Part shown: one piece after another, positions 26,464 to 34,269 of the stretch
How positions within the stretch are numbered: the first letter of the stretch is position 1
Layout: every line of letters begins with the position of its first letter
NCBI GenBank assembly: GCA_023398105.1
Contig: JAEWST010000078.1
Location: forward strand, 1 to 64,000
DNA: 64,000 bases
Source of the DNA: Bacillota bacterium
Lineage (GTDB): Bacteria > Bacillota > Clostridia > Acetivibrionales > DSM-1351
Reading direction: 5' to 3'
Notes under the pieces: model-generated
The model's input: the letters and a program-made list of their open reading frames with translations, nothing else
Database searches by the model: none
What the model was told of the DNA's origin: nothing
Program-made: the position numbers and the translations under genes

Positions 26464-29067
26464 ATGAAAACTCAGACAGGTAAAAAGGTTTCGTTGATAG
26501 TTGCCATCTTAGTATTACTTTCGGTTTTTTTTGGAAATATAGCTTTTGCTGAAACAGGTTTTCCAAATGTGGGAAATCTAATTCGAAATTCTACCTTTGA
26601 TAATGGGGTAGGTATTCCATGGCGAGTAATAACTGAAGATATGGGAAAAGCCAATTTTAATTTAAAGAATGACAAATTTAATGTTGAAATAGTAAATAGA
26701 GGGATTAATAGGTGGGAAATTAAACTTTGTCATAGTGATCTTGTTATTGAGCAAGGTCACACATATAAGGTTAAGTTTACAGTCTCATCAACAAAGAATT
26801 GCAAGATTTACCCTAAGATTGGGGATAAAGGTGAGCCTTATAATGAATACTGGAACTACAACAAAAATTGGGAATGTATTAGTTTAGAAGCTAATAAACC
26901 ACAAACTATAACTGATGAGTTTGTTATGAAAAAAGCTACTGCAAAAAATTGTGAATTTGCTTTTTACTTGGGAGGAGATTGTGCTATAGATTCAATGCCT
27001 TATACGGTGTCGTTTGATGACGTTTATATTGAGGATCCTGAATATATAGAACCTGAAGAGCCTATTTATCCGACAAATGGCATACGTGTGAACCAAGAAG
27101 GATATTTTCCGAATCTATCAAAGATTGCAACCTTAGTTTCAAGTTCTACAACTCCTTTGGATTGGCAATTGAAAAATAGTGAGGGAACAACTGTCACACA
27201 GGGAAAGACAATAGTAAAGGGTTTCGATCATTCATCCGGAGATGATGTACATATAATTGACTTTTCTTCCTATACAACTGAAGGAACAGGTTATACTTTG
27301 ACTTCAGGAAGTTCCACCAGTATGCCTTTTGATATCAGAGACAACCTATATGAAAAAATGAAATATGATTCTATGAAGTTCTTCTACCTTAATAGAAGTG
27401 GTATAGCAATAGAAATGCCTTATGCAGATAGTATTGAATTGGTACGTCCTGCAGGGCATCCAAATGATGTGCTGAGACCACATCTTTATCACACATATAA
27501 AGCTGATTATGCTCTAGACGTTACTGGTGGATGGTATTATGGTGGTGACTTTGGAAAGTATGCGGGTATTGGTGGTATAGCTACATGGACTTTAATGAAT
27601 GAGTATGAACGTGCATTGTATTATGGAGATGTTTCTGTTGCTCCTTTTGCAGATAACACCCTCAACATTCCTGAAAGCGGAAATGGTTATCCAGATATTC
27701 TTGATGAAGCTCGCTACAATTTACAAGCCTTATTAAAGTTGCAGGTACCAAAAGGAAATGAACTTGAAGGTATGGTACATGATAAAGCATATAGTGAGCG
27801 TTGGAATGAATATGCTACACGCCCTGACCAAGATGAACAGATGCGCTATTTACAGCCCCCAACTACAGTTGCGACACTAAATCTAGCTGCAATAGCAGCA
27901 CAAGGCTCACGTCTTTGGAAACAATATGACGAAGCTTTTTCTTCTACATGTTTAACTGCTGCCGAAACAGCATGGGATGCAGCAATTAAGTATCCAGAAA
28001 TGTATACAATTAATCAATCGAGTTTGTTACCATATAGTACAGATTATGTAGATGCAGAATTTTACTGGGCAGCTTGTGAACTATATGTTACAACTGGTAA
28101 AGCTAAATATTTAGACTATTTAAAGGCTTCCAAATATTATCTTCAAGAACCTACTAAAATAGTAAATGATAAAGACAATAAAATTTCAGGGTGTTTTGAC
28201 AAGACTAATCCAGAAGGAATGGGAACAATAACACTTGCACTTGTTCCAAATGGCTTGCAAGCTGCCGACATAGCAATTGCTAAAGCTAATATTATAGCCG
28301 CTGCTGATAAATTTATATCAATAGCAAAATCACAAGGGTATGGAGTACCAATTGAGGAAAGCACATTAGGTTATGATTATGAAGAAATTGTTGGATTTCC
28401 GTTTGAATCAAACTCATTAGTAGTAAATGCTGCTATAGTTATGGCATATGCGCATGAATTTACTGAGGAAAAAGGTATAGAAGAAACTAAATACTTGAGT
28501 GGTGTATCTGGTGCAATGGACTATATTCTAGGTCGTAATCCTAATATCCGCAGTTATGTAACAGGCTATGGAGAGTATCCAATACAAAACCCTTCACACT
28601 ATTTTTGGGCTAACCAAGTAGATGATAGCTTTCCTAAAGCTCCAGCAGGATGCTTATCAAGTGGACCAAATTCAAGACTAGAGGATGATAAAATTAGAAC
28701 AACGGGTATGATAGTTGGTGTTACACCACCAGAAAAATGCTTTATGGATGATATATATTCTTGGTCAACAAACGAAATAAATATGTGTATGAATGCTCCG
28801 CTTGCATGGGTATCTGCTTATCTGGATGAAAAGGGAACAGAGATAATAGTAGAGAAACCAGATATAGGTGACATTAATTATGATGGAGAAATAAATTCAT
28901 TAGATTTAGCACTTATAAAAAAATTCCTATTAACACAAGACACATCATTAGTAAAAGATTTAAGGTTAGCAGATGTAAATGGAGATGAGGCTGTTAATGC
29001 GATTGATTATGCACTTGTAAAGATGTACCTATTAAAGAGCATCTCTGGTTTTCCTGTTGAAGGCTAG
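26464..29067 (+). CDS. CBM4-Ig-GH9 paralogue with altered active site, dockerin
   Basis: This is an 867-residue protein. The frame is open from an ATG at 26446, but the GAAGGAG ribosome site lies at about 26450-26456, so the ATG at 26464 is the start. The layout is signal peptide, CBM4, Ig, GH9 and dockerin. The catalytic loop reads GGWYYGGDFGKY: the first Asp is Tyr359, the second Asp is kept (Asp362), and His is Phe. The acid Glu771 is kept in STNEINMCMNAPLAW, but the substrate-binding PHHR is PSHY. The loss pattern differs from the neighbour at 23768. The dockerin has Ser-Leu in repeat 1 and Ala-Ile in repeat 2. It could be a weakly active or non-catalytic cellulosome subunit that binds glucan through CBM4. 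Confidence 0.88.
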   Translation: MKTQTGKKVSLIVAILVLLSVFFGNIAFAETGFPNVGNLIRNSTFDNGVGIPWRVITEDMGKANFNLKNDKFNVEIVNRGINRWEIKLCHSDLVIEQGHTYKVKFTVSSTKNCKIYPKIGDKGEPYNEYWNYNKNWECISLEANKPQTITDEFVMKKATAKNCEFAFYLGGDCAIDSMPYTVSFDDVYIEDPEYIEPEEPIYPTNGIRVNQEGYFPNLSKIATLVSSSTTPLDWQLKNSEGTTVTQGKTIVKGFDHSSGDDVHIIDFSSYTTEGTGYTLTSGSSTSMPFDIRDNLYEKMKYDSMKFFYLNRSGIAIEMPYADSIELVRPAGHPNDVLRPHLYHTYKADYALDVTGGWYYGGDFGKYAGIGGIATWTLMNEYERALYYGDVSVAPFADNTLNIPESGNGYPDILDEARYNLQALLKLQVPKGNELEGMVHDKAYSERWNEYATRPDQDEQMRYLQPPTTVATLNLAAIAAQGSRLWKQYDEAFSSTCLTAAETAWDAAIKYPEMYTINQSSLLPYSTDYVDAEFYWAACELYVTTGKAKYLDYLKASKYYLQEPTKIVNDKDNKISGCFDKTNPEGMGTITLALVPNGLQAADIAIAKANIIAAADKFISIAKSQGYGVPIEESTLGYDYEEIVGFPFESNSLVVNAAIVMAYAHEFTEEKGIEETKYLSGVSGAMDYILGRNPNIRSYVTGYGEYPIQNPSHYFWANQVDDSFPKAPAGCLSSGPNSRLEDDKIRTTGMIVGVTPPEKCFMDDIYSWSTNEINMCMNAPLAWVSAYLDEKGTEIIVEKPDIGDINYDGEINSLDLALIKKFLLTQDTSLVKDLRLADVNGDEAVNAIDYALVKMYLLKSISGFPVEG

Positions 29068-29068
29068 T

Positions 29069-29139
29069 ATGAAATTATTTAACTTTCATTTGATATGTTT
29101 AACACCTACGATTTTTAACTGAGAAAGTTGAGTTAAATA
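29069..29139 (+). repeat. Partial copy of dispersed repeat element
   Basis: TATGAAATTATTTAACTTTC at 29069, CATTTGATA and ACACCTACGATTTTTAACT align with 57615-57690 and 60845-60900. It contains an AACTTTC/GAAAGTT inverted repeat (29081-29129). It fills most of the space between the GH9 and pectate lyase genes and lacks the hairpin half seen in the two downstream copies. Confidence 0.65.
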
Positions 29140-29165
29140 CAATATGATAATAGGAGGGATATGTG

Positions 29166-31460
29166 ATGCTTAAGAGATTGAAAGTTCTTATTTTAGCTGG
29201 ATTGGTACTAGCCCAATCAGTATCTGGTTTTAGCGGTGGTATTACTGCTAAAGCTGCAACTGGCAGTGAACTTTTTGGACTTGTGGGCTTTGCAGCACAT
29301 AATGGCGGTACTACTGGAGGTACAGGAGGCAAGGTGGTAACAACTAATAATTTAACAGACATAAATAATCTGTTAAACCAAAGAAAAAAAGATGGTGATA
29401 CCTCTCCGCTTATTATAAAAATAAACGGAAAAATCTCTGGATCGGTAGTAATTGCAGTTAAGGAAGTTTCAAATGTTACAATTACAGGTGTTGGTACTAG
29501 CGGTGAATTGGAAGGTGTAGGGATTAACATTGTAAAATCCAATAACATAATTATCCAGAACCTTACAATCCATAATTGCCTGGCACCTATGGATTGTATA
29601 GGAATTGAGAAAAGCAAAAATATATGGATAGATCACTGCGAACTATACAACATGATAGGTGATTGCAACGGTGACGGTGTAGTAGATACAAAGGGTGATA
29701 TTTCTGGAGGGGATGTAGACTGGTATGATGGCTTGCTTGATTGCAAGAACGATAGCTCATATGTAACAGTTTCTTGGAATTACTTACATGACTCTTTCAA
29801 ATGTAGTTTAGTAGGAAGTTCCGACAGTGATAACTATGACAGAAAAATGACTTATCACCATAACATAATTAAAAATATCAAAGAACGTGCGCCTAGCTAT
29901 AGATTTGGAACAGGGCATATGTTTAATAACTACTATGGCGATGTTTTGAATAGTGCAATAAATTCTAGAATGGGAGCACAGCTGCTTGTTGAGGCTAACT
30001 ACTTTGAGAGAGTTGGTTCAGGTAGTGTAAATGAAGAATCTGGACTTGCAGCAGGTCCTATCGGTGCATATAACAGCGATATTAAAGGCTTATGGAATGT
30101 TAAGAACAACGTGTTTGATAATTGTAAGGGAAATCAACCGACAACCTCCACTTGCGGCTTTACCCCATCATATACATACTCAAATGTTCTATCAAATGTA
30201 AATGATGTAAAGTCAATAGTATCCAGATATGCAGGTATAGGCAGACTTGATGGCTCCAATAACAGTATAATCGATCTTGGAACTAGCAATATCGGTGGTG
30301 AAGATCCAGGCGAAGACCCAGGTGAGAACCCGGATGAAGACCCAGATGAAAATATAGGTGGCAAAATAGTATATGGAGACACCAACGATGACGGACTCGT
30401 TGATGCAATAGATTTTGCAATGTATAAAAAGTACCTGTTAGGCTTAGTAAGCGACATAGATATAAATGTTTACGATTTAGACGGTGACAAAGTAGTAACT
30501 GCACTTGACTATGCTCTTTGCAAGATGTACTTGCTTGGACAAATAGCTGTTTTTCCTATTGATAATGGTACAACACCGGATGATGACCCACCAGCAGATG
30601 GTGACATCACTTTAGAACCAAACGGTTCAGTCAGCTTACAGCAGGCTATTGACAGTATTACGCCTGGCAAGACAATTTATTTAAAGGGTGGTACTTATTC
30701 ATTTTCAAAAACAGTAACCATTTCAGAGGGAAATAACGGCAGTTCAGGCAACACAAAGAACATAGCTGCATTTGGAAATGAAAAGCCTATATTGGATTTC
30801 TCGACTATGGCATTTAATTCATCAAACAGAGGAGTAGTTCTTGCAGGAAGCTATTGGAATATTAAAGGTATAATAATTCAGAAGGCTGGTGATAACGGAA
30901 TGCTACTGGCTGGGAATAACAATACTATTGATAACTGTGAATTCTATGCTAATAAGGATACAGGTCTTCAGATATCTAGATATAATTCAGCATATAATTC
31001 AATTGATACCTGGCCTAGTAACAATACCGTAATAAATTGCTATTCTCACAGCAACTATGACCCCGATAACGGTGAGGATGCGGATGGATTTGCTGCTAAA
31101 CTAACATGCGGTAGGGGAAATAAATTTATAGGCTGTATTGCAAAGTATAATGTTGATGATGGTTGGGATCTCTATACAAAGGATGAAACAGGACCAATCG
31201 GTTCAGTTTACTTTGAAAGCTGTGAAGCAAGCTATAACGGTCAAACTGAGGCAGGTGTTTCAACCACAGACAGTGACGGGAACGGGTTTAAGCTTGGAGG
31301 TTCAAAAATTAGCGTAGACCACACCTTGAAAAATTGTAAAGCCTTTAACAACAAAAAACATGGCTTTACATGGAACAGTAATCCCGGAAAGCTTATATTA
31401 ACAGGGTGTCAGGCAAGCGGTAACGGCGGAAATGACTTTGAAAAGGTAACAAATAATTAG
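29166..31460 (+). CDS. Bifunctional pectate lyase PL1-dockerin-PL9
   Basis: This is a 764-residue secreted protein. AGGAGGG (29152-29158) fits the ATG at 29166; a GTG one codon earlier is the alternative. A signal peptide (1-32) is followed by a PL1 right-handed beta-helix (about 35-385) with NIWIDHCELYN, DGLLDCKNDSSYVTVSWN and the catalytic Arg region KERAPSYRFG. An acidic Gly/Glu/Asp/Pro linker comes next, then a dockerin in the middle of the protein (about 403-468, GDTNDDGLVDAIDFA and DLDGDKVVTALDYA). A second beta-helix of PL9 type (about 487-764) follows, with LYLKGGTYS-like entry, NCYSHSNYDPDNGEDADGFA and VDDGWDLYTKDETG. It cleaves pectate/polygalacturonate by beta-elimination, widening the cellulosome to pectin. 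The internal dockerin is unusual. Confidence 0.88.
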   Translation: MLKRLKVLILAGLVLAQSVSGFSGGITAKAATGSELFGLVGFAAHNGGTTGGTGGKVVTTNNLTDINNLLNQRKKDGDTSPLIIKINGKISGSVVIAVKEVSNVTITGVGTSGELEGVGINIVKSNNIIIQNLTIHNCLAPMDCIGIEKSKNIWIDHCELYNMIGDCNGDGVVDTKGDISGGDVDWYDGLLDCKNDSSYVTVSWNYLHDSFKCSLVGSSDSDNYDRKMTYHHNIIKNIKERAPSYRFGTGHMFNNYYGDVLNSAINSRMGAQLLVEANYFERVGSGSVNEESGLAAGPIGAYNSDIKGLWNVKNNVFDNCKGNQPTTSTCGFTPSYTYSNVLSNVNDVKSIVSRYAGIGRLDGSNNSIIDLGTSNIGGEDPGEDPGENPDEDPDENIGGKIVYGDTNDDGLVDAIDFAMYKKYLLGLVSDIDINVYDLDGDKVVTALDYALCKMYLLGQIAVFPIDNGTTPDDDPPADGDITLEPNGSVSLQQAIDSITPGKTIYLKGGTYSFSKTVTISEGNNGSSGNTKNIAAFGNEKPILDFSTMAFNSSNRGVVLAGSYWNIKGIIIQKAGDNGMLLAGNNNTIDNCEFYANKDTGLQISRYNSAYNSIDTWPSNNTVINCYSHSNYDPDNGEDADGFAAKLTCGRGNKFIGCIAKYNVDDGWDLYTKDETGPIGSVYFESCEASYNGQTEAGVSTTDSDGNGFKLGGSKISVDHTLKNCKAFNNKKHGFTWNSNPGKLILTGCQASGNGGNDFEKVTNN

Positions 31461-31635
31461 CAGAATAGTTGATTGCTAATCAAGGATCATAAAGAGGCTA
31501 AAGATTTTTGAACAATGCTCAGACGCTAATAAAGTTTATATTATGATAATGTTTTCACACCTAAAATTCATTTTTATGTAACATATAATACCGAAAATAT
31601 GCAAAATAATTAGTATTTCTACAAGAATATGTATT

Positions 31636-31663
31636 TTGACCTTGAATTGTTATACTATATAGG
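31636..31663 (+). promoter_or_regulatory. Possible sigma-A promoter upstream of GH5 gene
   Basis: TTGACC (31636-31641) is spaced 16 bp from TATAGG (31658-31663) in a 550-bp spacer that otherwise lacks a gene. The -10 match is imperfect. It would drive the GH5 gene from a long leader. Confidence 0.35.
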
Positions 31664-31708
31664 GTAAACTTAAAATAGGTATATCGTGTCAAAAGTTATA
31701 ATTAACAA

Positions 31709-31768
31709 ATGCAATGTTGCATTGATAACTTACATTGTTTAATACTTTACAGTGTACATTGTAAAGTA
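31709..31768 (+). promoter_or_regulatory. Palindrome cluster upstream of GH5 gene
   Basis: ATGCAATGTTGCAT (31709-31722) is a perfect 6+6 palindrome around a TG centre. TACTTTACA (31743-31751) pairs with TGTAAAGTA (31760-31768) around GTGTACAT. Both lie downstream of the candidate promoter and 250-300 bp before the gene. They could be operators or leader-RNA hairpins. Confidence 0.5.
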
Positions 31769-31913
31769 CATTTTCTACATTGTCATGCAATTGCTGCTCT
31801 TACTTGTCATACTCAAAATTAAAAGGGCATGCTTTCAGCGGGCTATTAATCTTCACGTTTTGATTAACATTAGGGAAGCATAATTATTTATTTTTATAGA
31901 GAAAGGAGGCTTT

Positions 31914-31961
31914 TTGAGAAAGTACAGTCAGTATGCGCACTATTATGCTACTTATTGTTAG
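31914..31961 (+). CDS. Possible 15-residue leader peptide
   Basis: AAAGGAGG (31902-31909), a near-perfect ribosome site, precedes a TTG at 31914 that opens a 15-codon frame (MRKYSQYAHYYATYC, four Tyr in eleven residues) ending in TAG. It lies 52 nt before the GH5 start. No strong hairpin separates it from the gene, so an attenuation role is unproven. The ribosome site may be fortuitous. Confidence 0.3.
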   Translation: MRKYSQYAHYYATYC

Positions 31962-32013
31962 TGATTTGTAACATTTATAATTTTAAATTACTTTTTTTGG
32001 AGGGAATGATTTT

Positions 32014-33693
32014 ATGAAAAAAGCAAAAAGAATTACTTCACTATTTACTGCACTAGCAATTGCTTCTACAATTTGTTTATCAGGTTTAGGCGCAAATGTT
32101 AATGCAGTTGATAGCAATAATGATGACTGGCTTCATTGTAAAGGGGACAAAATATTTGATATGTACGGCAATGAAGTTTGGTTAACTGGTGCAAACTGGT
32201 TTGGCTTTAACTGTAGTGAAAATGTATTTCACGGTGCTTGGTATGATGTTAAGGATATTTTAACAAGTGTAGCTGATAAAGGAATAGGTTTATTGAGAAT
32301 TCCAATTTCTACAGAATTATTATATAGCTGGATGAAAGGTAAGCCAAATCCTGTTTCTAGTGTAACAGCTAGCAACAATCCACCATATCATGTTTGCAAT
32401 CCTGATTTCTATGATCCTGAGACTGATGATGTTAAAAACAGTATGGAAATATTTGATTTATCAATGAAATATTGCAAAGAGCTTGGAATAAAAGTAATGA
32501 TTGATATACATAGCCCTGATGCTAATAATTCAGGACATAATTATGAATTATGGTATGGTAAAGCTACATCTACAGCAGGAGTTGTTACAACTGACATGTG
32601 GATAGACACTCTAGTATGGCTTGCAAAAAAATACAAAAATGATGATACTATTTTAGCACTTGACTTAAAGAATGAACCACACGGAAAACGTGGATATACA
32701 GGCAATACTTGTCCTTCTGGTGTTGCAAAATGGGATAACTCCACTGATGAGAACAACTGGAAGTATGCTTCAGAAGAATGTGCAAAAGCAATACTTAAAG
32801 AAAATCCAAACTTATTAATAATGATTGAAGGTATCGAGCAATATCCTAAAACTGAAAAGGGGTATACTTTTGATACTCCTGATATTTTCGGAGCAACTGG
32901 TGATGCTTCACCGTGGTATCCAGCATGGTGGGGCGGTAATTTAAGAGGAGTAAAGGACTATCCTGTTAATTTAGGAACTCTAAATAGCCAGATAGTATAT
33001 TCTCCACATGATTACGGTCCTTCTGTATATGCTCAATCATGGTTTGAAAAAGACTTCACAACGCAAACATTATTAGATGATTATTGGTATGATTCTTGGG
33101 CATATATTGATGACCAAGGTATAGCTCCACTACTTATTGGTGAGTGGGGAGGACATATGGATGGAGGAAAAAATCAGAAGTGGATGACACTATTAAGAGA
33201 TTACATGATTGAAAAACGTATCAATCATACATTCTGGTGTATAAATCCTAATTCAGGTGATACTGGAGGATTAATAGGCAACGACTGGTCAACATGGGAT
33301 ATGGCGAAATATGGATTGTTAGAACCTTCATTATGGCAAACAAAAGCAGGTAAATTTATAGGACTTGACCATGCAGTGCCTCTAGGTAAAAACGGAATTT
33401 CTCTAGGTGAGTATTTTAATACACCTGATCCAGAAGATCCAGAAGACCCAGAAGACCCAGAAGATCCAGAAGACCCAGAAGATCCAGAAGATCCAGAAGA
33501 TCCAGATCCAATTGTTACTCTTGGAGATGCCAATGGCGATGGAAATGTTGATGCTTTAGACTTCGCAATGTTAAAACAACACTTATTAGGAACTGCTGTA
33601 AATATAAACGTTAAGAATGCTGATATGAATTCTGACGGAAATATAGATGCGATTGACATTGCGAAATTAAAATTACAGCTGTTAAGCAGATAA
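32014..33693 (+). CDS. cel5N: GH5 endoglucanase with dockerin (Cel5N type)
   Basis: This 559-residue secreted GH5 enzyme has a signal peptide (1-33) and a catalytic domain (about 35-460). VMIDIHSPD, the acid/base Glu in LDLKNEPHGK and the nucleophile Glu in LLIGEWGGHMDGG are visible. A long linker built from a 9-bp DNA repeat (PEDPEDPEDP, residues 472-500) leads to a dockerin (501-559) with Ala-Leu and Ala-Ile pairs. TGGAGGGA lies before the ATG. It hydrolyses internal beta-1,4-glucan bonds. In C. cellulolyticum cel5N closes the cip-cel cluster. Here a strong intrinsic terminator follows at 33742, so this gene again closes a transcription block, but two more scaffoldins and a GH48 lie beyond it. 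Confidence 0.9.
   Translation: MKKAKRITSLFTALAIASTICLSGLGANVNAVDSNNDDWLHCKGDKIFDMYGNEVWLTGANWFGFNCSENVFHGAWYDVKDILTSVADKGIGLLRIPISTELLYSWMKGKPNPVSSVTASNNPPYHVCNPDFYDPETDDVKNSMEIFDLSMKYCKELGIKVMIDIHSPDANNSGHNYELWYGKATSTAGVVTTDMWIDTLVWLAKKYKNDDTILALDLKNEPHGKRGYTGNTCPSGVAKWDNSTDENNWKYASEECAKAILKENPNLLIMIEGIEQYPKTEKGYTFDTPDIFGATGDASPWYPAWWGGNLRGVKDYPVNLGTLNSQIVYSPHDYGPSVYAQSWFEKDFTTQTLLDDYWYDSWAYIDDQGIAPLLIGEWGGHMDGGKNQKWMTLLRDYMIEKRINHTFWCINPNSGDTGGLIGNDWSTWDMAKYGLLEPSLWQTKAGKFIGLDHAVPLGKNGISLGEYFNTPDPEDPEDPEDPEDPEDPEDPEDPEDPDPIVTLGDANGDGNVDALDFAMLKQHLLGTAVNINVKNADMNSDGNIDAIDIAKLKLQLLSR
33427..33507 (+). repeat. 9-bp coding tandem repeat (PED linker)
   Basis: Nine tandem 9-bp units of GATCCAGAA or GACCCAGAA type (the last ends GAT) encode the Pro-Glu-Asp linker of the GH5 enzyme. 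The period is a multiple of three, so copy-number slippage would change linker length without a frameshift. A shorter 6-bp repeat encodes the PDPDPD linker of the first GH48 at about 3721-3750. Confidence 0.9.
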
Positions 33694-33741
33694 ACTATAA
33701 ATAAAAAATTAATATTTATATTAAATATATTGAAATTATAG

Positions 33742-33774
33742 GATACACAGGATAATACTTGTGTATCTTTTTTT
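33742..33774 (+). terminator. Intrinsic terminator after GH5 gene
   Basis: GATACACA (33742-33749) pairs with TGTGTATC (33760-33767), followed at once by seven T residues (33768-33774). This is the clearest intrinsic terminator of the cellulosome cluster and marks the end of the GH5-containing unit. Confidence 0.9.
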
Positions 33775-34116
33775 ATGCCGTTAGTTTAATTCATCTAACT
33801 TCAATGAATAACTGGAAAAAGGTATAAAAGGTTAAAGCCAACTAAACGAAAGGTTAATTGAAGTAACAAATAATAGAGGTAGCTACTTAGCCAATAATTC
33901 AAAATTAATTTCAAAAAATTAACAAAAATTCAAAAAAAATTAAATTAGACCAACACAAGGAAAATATTGCCAACGCATATATATATCAGCATAAGTAAAA
34001 ATATGTAATAAGTTACATTATTTACTTAAATAAAAGCTGAATAATTTAAGTTAGTTTATGTAAAACCAACTAGCCAAAAAATACTAAGGGGGTGAAAATA
34101 TTAGTTCAGTTAATTA

Positions 34117-34184
34117 TACAATCTTTCAATAATAAAAATTCTTTATAAATTAAAACAGTTATTTATTAACTGTGGTAGATTGTA
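34117..34184 (+). promoter_or_regulatory. Structured leader upstream of scaffoldin B
   Basis: TACAATCT (34117-34124) pairs with AGATTGTA (34177-34184), and a nested CAGTTA/TAACTG hairpin (34156-34172) lies inside. The element is about 85 nt before the scaffoldin start in a 575-bp AT-rich spacer (33694-34269) with no other gene. A GGGGGTG run at about 34088 looks like a ribosome site but opens no frame. Confidence 0.4.
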
Positions 34185-34269
34185 AGAAACTGAATACAAG
34201 AGAAGAACCTAAATGATACACAATGGCGAAATGGTTTTCATACACATAATAAAAACAGGGAGGTATACT

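Noticed and set aside
34213..34269. Earlier start for scaffoldin B
   Set aside because: The 19 extra residues contain the GGGAGG ribosome site and would precede an otherwise normal signal peptide.
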